DNA of 25,152 nt from a virus, in IMG/VR virus record IMGVR_UViG_3300042521_001354, positions 1 through 25,152 of that record; one strand, given 5' to 3'. Positions 22,481 through 25,152 of this stretch are shown piece by piece. Both the position numbers and the translations under genes were made by a program. Positions within the stretch are counted from its first letter, which is position 1; every line of letters starts with the position of its first letter. Under the pieces are notes generated by a model. The model had not been told where the DNA came from and ran no database searches. It worked only from the letters and a program-made list of their open reading frames with translations.

Positions 22481-22787
22481 GGCGGTTGTCTTCGGTGTAG
22501 CTGTAGGTCTGGTTCCCCTGCGCTGGCTGCTGCGGCGGCGTGAACTGGAAGGTGCTGCGGCCTTCCTTGCGGGCGAGCTGATCCAAGAGCTGGCGGATCA
22601 TCTGACCTTGCGGATCGCTCGCGGACGCATCCGCCTCCAGGCCCGAATGCACCGCGCGGGTGGCAGCGAATTCCCCGGGCCCCATGTACATCATGCCAGG
22701 GCCGGTATACACCGTCCGACCGGCGGCGTCGGTCCCGGCGCCTGATCGGGCAATAAAGTTATTCAACCGAGCATTGGGGCTATCCAT
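22473..22787 (-). CDS. Hypothetical 104-residue phage protein
   Basis: Not recognised. It begins MDSPNARLNNFIARSGAGTD, has a Gly/Tyr/Met-rich part (VYTGPGMMYMGPGEFAATR), then helical SDPQGQMIRQLLDQLARKEG, and a polar C-terminus with QFTPPQQPAQGNQTYSYTED. ATG 22787 overlaps the previous stop by one base (TGATG), and its stop overlaps the start of the 55-residue gene. Composition suggests a partly disordered small virion or assembly protein. Confidence 0.55.
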   Translation of the reverse strand: MDSPNARLNNFIARSGAGTDAAGRTVYTGPGMMYMGPGEFAATRAVHSGLEADASASDPQGQMIRQLLDQLARKEGRSTFQFTPPQQPAQGNQTYSYTEDNRRG

Positions 22788-23233
22788 CAGGCTCTCCTTT
22801 TGTAGTTACCAGTCTTATAGGTGCCGTCTGCACGGGCACGCTTGATTCGCTCTAACAAATAATCAACGCCTTCCTGGCTGCCTTGCGAAGCCAGCGAAGC
22901 GCCCGCGGGATTGTGCATGCCAAACCGCCGCTCATACGCCTGCCGGGCACGTTCCATGCGAAGCTGCCGCATGGCCTCTTGCGGATCCATCGGCGGTGGC
23001 GAGCTGGAGGGCAAGCCGGGGAAGATGTCATTAACGTCCAAGGTCGGCTTGGCTGCGTTCGTTGCCACCGGACGGACAACGGCTCCTTGTGGCCCGATCA
23101 TCGCCGGAACGGCAGGCCAAGAAGCGACCTCGGCATCGGCGGCCGTCTCTGGGAGCCCCGCACCTAGATCCTCTGGGAACAACTGGTACGGCCTGTAGCC
23201 CTTCAGCCGCTCTTCGTTGAACTGCATATTCAT
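22787..23233 (-). CDS. Hypothetical 148-residue phage protein
   Basis: The open frame extends to 23377, but ATG 23233 is preferred because it overlaps the stop of the Cys-rich gene by ATGA; the longer version would run over that gene. The protein starts MNMQFNEERLKGYRPYQLF, has a Pro-rich middle (IFPGLPSSSPPPMDPQEAM), and a basic helical C-terminal part (RQLRMERARQAYERRFGMHN, DYLLERIKRARADGTYKTG then NYKRRA). No family recognised. The helical, Arg-rich end could bind nucleic acid or another virion protein. Confidence 0.55.
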   Translation of the reverse strand: MNMQFNEERLKGYRPYQLFPEDLGAGLPETAADAEVASWPAVPAMIGPQGAVVRPVATNAAKPTLDVNDIFPGLPSSSPPPMDPQEAMRQLRMERARQAYERRFGMHNPAGASLASQGSQEGVDYLLERIKRARADGTYKTGNYKRRA

Positions 23234-23907
23234 ACTGAACCATTGCCCTTCTTCCTGGCCCGGCGAATCGCCAAGCGGATCAACATCTTGCCCGCCGCAT
23301 GCACGTACGGGAGGTTCCTCTTCTTGGCCTCCTCTTCCAACCAGCCGGAGATGGTGTCGATGTTCTCTTCGCACCAATCGCAGCCGCGCTCATTCATCAC
23401 CTTGGCCCGCTGGTTACAGGGGCAAGAGGGCGTGGCTGTGATGCCGAGATAACTCAGCAGCGACTTCAGCTCCGCGCCGGGGCCAAACTCCACGGCCAGC
23501 GGACCAGACGAAGAACTACATGGAGTCTCATACGGAGTCTCCTGAAAGGGATACGCCTCGGTTCCCACATCTTCCACAGTCGGCTCGTCGCAGGCGCAGC
23601 CCTCATTGCAGCCCGCCAGAAGCTCCCAGCCGTTCTCCCAGAATCCACCAACCCAGACCGGCTGCCACTGGCAAGGCCCGCCGCAGCCATCGCCCGGCAC
23701 GCATTCCCCGTCCACGCAGACGCAGCCCTCAGAACAGTCAGCGTCCTCGTCGCAAGTCCCGCTACAGCACGGACTGGGCTCGCACACCCCCGAGCAGCAA
23801 TACTCGCCCTCCTGGCAGCACTCGCCATAGATGCCACCGCAGCAGCACTTGCCTTCCTGGCCTTCAGTGCAGTCCACATTCCCGCAGCAGCACTTACAGC
23901 AGGTCAT
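23230..23907 (-). CDS. Extremely Cys-rich protein with a C-terminal CxC/WCxxN domain
   Basis: 225 residues from ATG 23907 (MTCCKCCCGNVDCTEGQEGK). The first 110 residues contain 26 Cys, including CCC twice, CC several times and the pattern CSGVCEPSPCCSGTCDEDAD; there is no signal peptide. The upstream extension of the frame crosses a non-coding spacer and is not used. The C-terminal part (about 150-225) contains LLSYLGITATPSCPCNQRAK, VMNERGCDWCEENIDTISGW and LEEEAKKRNLPYVHAAGKM, then a basic tail (RLAIRRARKKGNG). That CxC...WC...W.EEA.kR.LP block recalls a small phage module; the repeats before it are unlike anything I can name. Metal binding by Cys clusters or extracellular disulfide bonds are both possible. 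It is the first large gene of the operon. Confidence 0.65.
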   Translation of the reverse strand: MTCCKCCCGNVDCTEGQEGKCCCGGIYGECCQEGEYCCSGVCEPSPCCSGTCDEDADCSEGCVCVDGECVPGDGCGGPCQWQPVWVGGFWENGWELLAGCNEGCACDEPTVEDVGTEAYPFQETPYETPCSSSSGPLAVEFGPGAELKSLLSYLGITATPSCPCNQRAKVMNERGCDWCEENIDTISGWLEEEAKKRNLPYVHAAGKMLIRLAIRRARKKGNGSV

Positions 23908-24064
23908 CGTCTTCCCAATCCAGCCAGACGATGTCGGTGAGCAGAGACTCCATACCGACCATTGCGACACAGAGGCCCGAGAGCAGGCGGAGAACGGCGA
24001 TTCCACGCGAGCGACACACGGCGACAAAAGGCCGCGACACACGGGGGAGAGCGGGAAACGACAT
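23894..24064 (-). CDS. Possible 56-residue protein opening the structural operon
   Basis: ATG 24064 to TAA 23896-23894; the frame overlaps the Cys-rich gene by 14 bases. The product starts MSFPALPRVSRPFVAVCRSR, has a hydrophobic stretch GIAVLRLLSGLCVAMVG (residues 21-37) that could be a membrane helix, and ends in the acidic TDIVWLDWEDDDLL. There is no ribosome site before ATG 24064. A shorter start at ATG 23962 would give MVGMESLLTDIVW and the same end. The acidic, aromatic C-terminus and correct overlap make it a candidate, but there is no homology argument. Confidence 0.35.
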   Translation of the reverse strand: MSFPALPRVSRPFVAVCRSRGIAVLRLLSGLCVAMVGMESLLTDIVWLDWEDDDLL

Positions 24065-24166
24065 GTGGGGGCTAGTAGGGTGAAAAAATCCAGGGGTGGA
24101 TATGACCTGATACGCGCGACGCGCTGGGGGGCCTCGGGGGGTGCGTCTCTTCGCTCCTGCCCGTGT

Positions 24167-24195
24167 CGTAACCCCTTTGCCTGCAACGGGTTACG
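24167..24195. promoter_or_regulatory. Inverted repeat CGTAACCC...GGGTTACG
   Basis: Perfect 8-bp arms (24167-24174 and 24188-24195) around a 13-base loop. In minus-strand RNA this would be a leader hairpin; in DNA it could be a protein-binding dyad. Confidence 0.5.
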
Positions 24196-24232
24196 CTTGC
24201 GGGATATTGGCGGAACGGGCATCCCGCCCTCA

Positions 24233-24247
24233 GTCTCATTTTGAGAC
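24233..24247. promoter_or_regulatory. Operator-like palindrome GTCTCA-TTT-TGAGAC
   Basis: A perfect 6-bp inverted repeat with a 3-base centre. Odd-spaced palindromes of this size are typical repressor or activator half-site pairs; no regulator can be assigned. Confidence 0.45.
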
Positions 24248-24255
24248 AGCCCACA

Positions 24256-24290
24256 ATCGACACTGCGACATGTCGGGATGCATCGACACT
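24256..24290. repeat. Palindrome CGACATGTCG between two ATCGACACT direct repeats
   Basis: The 9-bp word ATCGACACT occurs at 24256-24264 and 24282-24290, exactly 26 bases apart (about 2.5 helical turns), and the perfect 10-bp palindrome CGACATGTCG (24266-24275) lies between them. The arrangement suggests binding sites for a regulator of the adjacent operon. Confidence 0.5.
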
Positions 24291-24296
24291 TCAACG

Positions 24297-24333
24297 AAAA
24301 AAACCCCGGGAAGCCCGCAAGCCCCCCGGGGTT
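24297..24333 (-). terminator. Intrinsic terminator after the 190-residue gene
   Basis: On the minus strand AACCCCGGG (24333-24325) pairs with CCCGGGGTT (24310-24302), a perfect 9-bp stem of mostly G:C pairs with a 14-base loop, followed by T residues (seven T in a row at 24303-24297, two within the stem). It starts 22 bases after the stop codon and ends the short upstream unit. Confidence 0.8.
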
Positions 24334-24355
24334 CGATGATCGCCCTATGCCGCTG

Positions 24356-24928
24356 TCACTCCGCCGAGAACCCGCAAGCCTCACGGACCAACTCCCGGAC
24401 CCCGGGAAGCCCAAGACGCTTGGCCAAGCGGTACGCCTTCCGGCCTAACGCGGGGCTTGTGGCGATCCTCTCCACCGCTTCGGCCACACTGGCGGGTCCG
24501 AAGGCGGCCCGGGCTTTCGCCCTCTCCCGGGCTTGAATCTCGCCCGCTGCAATCTTGGCCACACTCATTTTGACGGGCTTGCCATCGCTCCCCCGGGGAA
24601 CCCGCTTGGCGGTCGATTGACGCCGGTTGCCGGTGAACCCGTGCCATCCTGACCGCCGAGCGTACGCCCGTACGCTGTAGTAAGCCCGGGCATGATCCCC
24701 CCGGGGAATCTGGCGGGCTCCCCAGTTACGCCCCAGCCAGTGAAGATAGAACGCGCTGGCCGCTTCCTGCGCCGCATCCTCGGAAAGCCCGTCCCGCTGG
24801 GCGTCACGGGCGAAGCGGTCGCGGATCGTCAGATGATCCTCGGGCGGAAGGTCCGTCGGATCGTAGGGCCGCATTGGCCATTCGCAGGAAGCCCCGTTGT
24901 GGGCGAAATACAGGCTAATCGGTTGCAT
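24356..24928 (-). CDS. Hypothetical protein with possible DNA-binding/sigma-like features (190 residues)
   Basis: Start at ATG 24928, which has GAGGG at 24940-24936 with 7-base spacing; the frame continues upstream to 24994 without a ribosome site. The protein begins MQPISLYFAHNGASCEWPMR. Residues 30-70 (IRDRFARDAQRDGLSEDAAQ then EAASAFYLHWLGRNWG) resemble the helix of sigma-factor region 2 ('aeD.aqeaf..lw'), followed by a basic region (RAYYSVRAYARRSGWHGFTG, then NRRQSTAKRVPRG) and a helix-turn-helix-like end (SPALGRKAYRLAKRLGLPGV). No named family can be assigned. It forms a unit of its own with promoter and terminator, and lies ahead of the structural operon, so a transcription regulator is plausible but unproven. 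Confidence 0.55.
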   Translation of the reverse strand: MQPISLYFAHNGASCEWPMRPYDPTDLPPEDHLTIRDRFARDAQRDGLSEDAAQEAASAFYLHWLGRNWGARQIPRGDHARAYYSVRAYARRSGWHGFTGNRRQSTAKRVPRGSDGKPVKMSVAKIAAGEIQARERAKARAAFGPASVAEAVERIATSPALGRKAYRLAKRLGLPGVRELVREACGFSAE

Positions 24929-24984
24929 GGTCAAACCCTCGGGAAGTGTTACCCCCGGGAGACAGTCCCCCGGGCGGTCCGTTG

Positions 24985-25012
24985 AATGTAGCACAATCGG
25001 ACCCCGTTACAA
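24985..25012 (-). promoter_or_regulatory. Candidate promoter for the 190-residue gene
   Basis: On the minus strand TTGTAA (25012-25007) and TACATT (24990-24985) resemble -35 and -10 boxes (4 of 6 matches each) with a 16-base spacer, about 57 bases before the start codon. The pair is imperfect and GC-rich hosts vary, so this is a suggestion only. Confidence 0.35.
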
Positions 25013-25016
25013 TCGG
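24993..25016. repeat. Two ACAATCGG direct repeats, 16 bp apart
   Basis: ACAATCGG lies at 24993-25000 and 25009-25016, over the candidate promoter. The core ACAATCG also occurs at 24253-24259 in the spacer before the structural operon, but chance occurrences inside genes exist too, so significance is uncertain. Confidence 0.4.
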
Positions 25017-25030
25017 CCGATTTCCCGGGC

Positions 25031-25065
25031 GAAAGTAGTAAAAAGATTTTTCCCAAGATTTTTTT
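25031..25065. other. A/T tract with repeated AGATTTTT
   Basis: A markedly A/T-rich island in otherwise GC-rich DNA. AAGATTTTT occurs twice with a 12-base period (near 25043 and 25055), with AAAAA before the first copy. It could be an UP-element-like or bent-DNA region near the promoter, or an origin-type element. No gene is visible from 24995 to 25152. Confidence 0.4.
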
Positions 25066-25090
25066 CGCCGTCCCGCTGTATAGGTGTTGT

Positions 25091-25129
25091 GAGAGTGAGT
25101 GAGTGAGTGTGAGTGAGTGAGTGAGTGAG
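25091..25129. repeat. (GAGT)n tetranucleotide microsatellite
   Basis: About four GAGT units, a GT interruption, then about four and a half more. Such a 4-bp array could vary in length by slippage. It lies close to the window edge, upstream of the short transcription unit. Confidence 0.85.
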
Positions 25130-25152
25130 CCTTTCGCTCGCTTGTTCGCTTG

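Larger units (their letters stand above)
24065..24296 (-). promoter_or_regulatory. Non-coding spacer before the structural operon, candidate late promoter/operator region
   Basis: About 230 bases between the terminator and the first possible gene, with no coding frame I can support. It carries an 8-bp dyad (24167-24195), a 6-bp palindrome (24233-24247) and a palindrome flanked by direct repeats (24256-24290). I do not find a convincing -35/-10 pair. A phage-specific or unusual host promoter is possible, since the long operon to its left must begin near here. Confidence 0.5.

Noticed and set aside
23908-24414. N-terminal extension of the Cys-rich frame back to 24414
   Set aside because: It would read through the terminator and spacer and into the preceding gene; its sequence is Ser/Arg/Pro-rich and unstructured, and a good ATG exists at 23907.
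1-25152. tRNA, CRISPR, insertion sequence, integrase or attachment site
   Set aside because: I saw no cloverleaf, spaced identical repeat array, transposase or integrase motif, or core duplication.

Overview
The window is a stretch of tailed-phage genome (Caudoviricetes), most likely a short-tailed podovirus. I can identify a large terminase, a portal, a scaffold-like protein followed by a major capsid protein, a gp11-like tail adaptor and a beta-propeller tail-nozzle protein. I see no tape measure, sheath, tail tube, integrase, tRNA or DNA-replication gene. The DNA is visibly GC-rich. All supported genes lie on the minus strand, so the map reads from right (25152) to left (1). The host cannot be determined. 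The GC-rich composition, the LamG/jelly-roll adhesins and the Cys-rich protein would fit an environmental, possibly planctomycete-like host, but that is a guess.

Reading in the direction of transcription: 25152-24929 is a leader with a 4-bp microsatellite, an A/T tract and a candidate promoter. 24928-24356 is one short, possibly regulatory gene, followed by a strong intrinsic terminator (24333-24297). 24296-24065 is a non-coding spacer rich in dyads and direct repeats, the best place for the promoter and operator of the long structural operon. 24064-19798 holds small accessory genes: an extremely Cys-rich protein, several small phage proteins and an ADP-ribosyltransferase-like protein. 19743-17042 holds scaffold, major capsid protein and a putative decoration protein, closed by two tetraloop hairpins. 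16975-12875 holds a 58-residue protein, a large Pro/Gln/Gly-rich protein, a glycosyltransferase-methyltransferase fusion, a zinc-ribbon protein (small-terminase candidate) and a Cys-motif microprotein. 12927-8903 is terminase, a small protein and portal. 8896-5242 is a block of small structural and adhesin-like proteins (LGST repeats, beta-solenoid repeats, LamG jelly rolls) and a one-helix membrane microprotein. 5216-1 is the tail: adaptor, a nozzle that appears split into two genes and loaded with glycine-rich repeats, a collagen-like fibre, and a truncated Ala/Gln-rich protein running off the left edge.

Neighbouring genes mostly overlap by 1-14 bases (ATGA, TGATG or TAATG junctions), so the structural genes probably form one long translationally coupled late operon. 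The order is unusual: scaffold and capsid genes come before terminase and portal, and adhesin-like genes sit between portal and tail adaptor. The most interesting items are the split, repeat-bearing nozzle, the GT-methyltransferase fusion, the Cys-rich protein at the head of the operon, the ADP-ribosyltransferase beside the capsid genes, and the structured spacer at 24065-24296.
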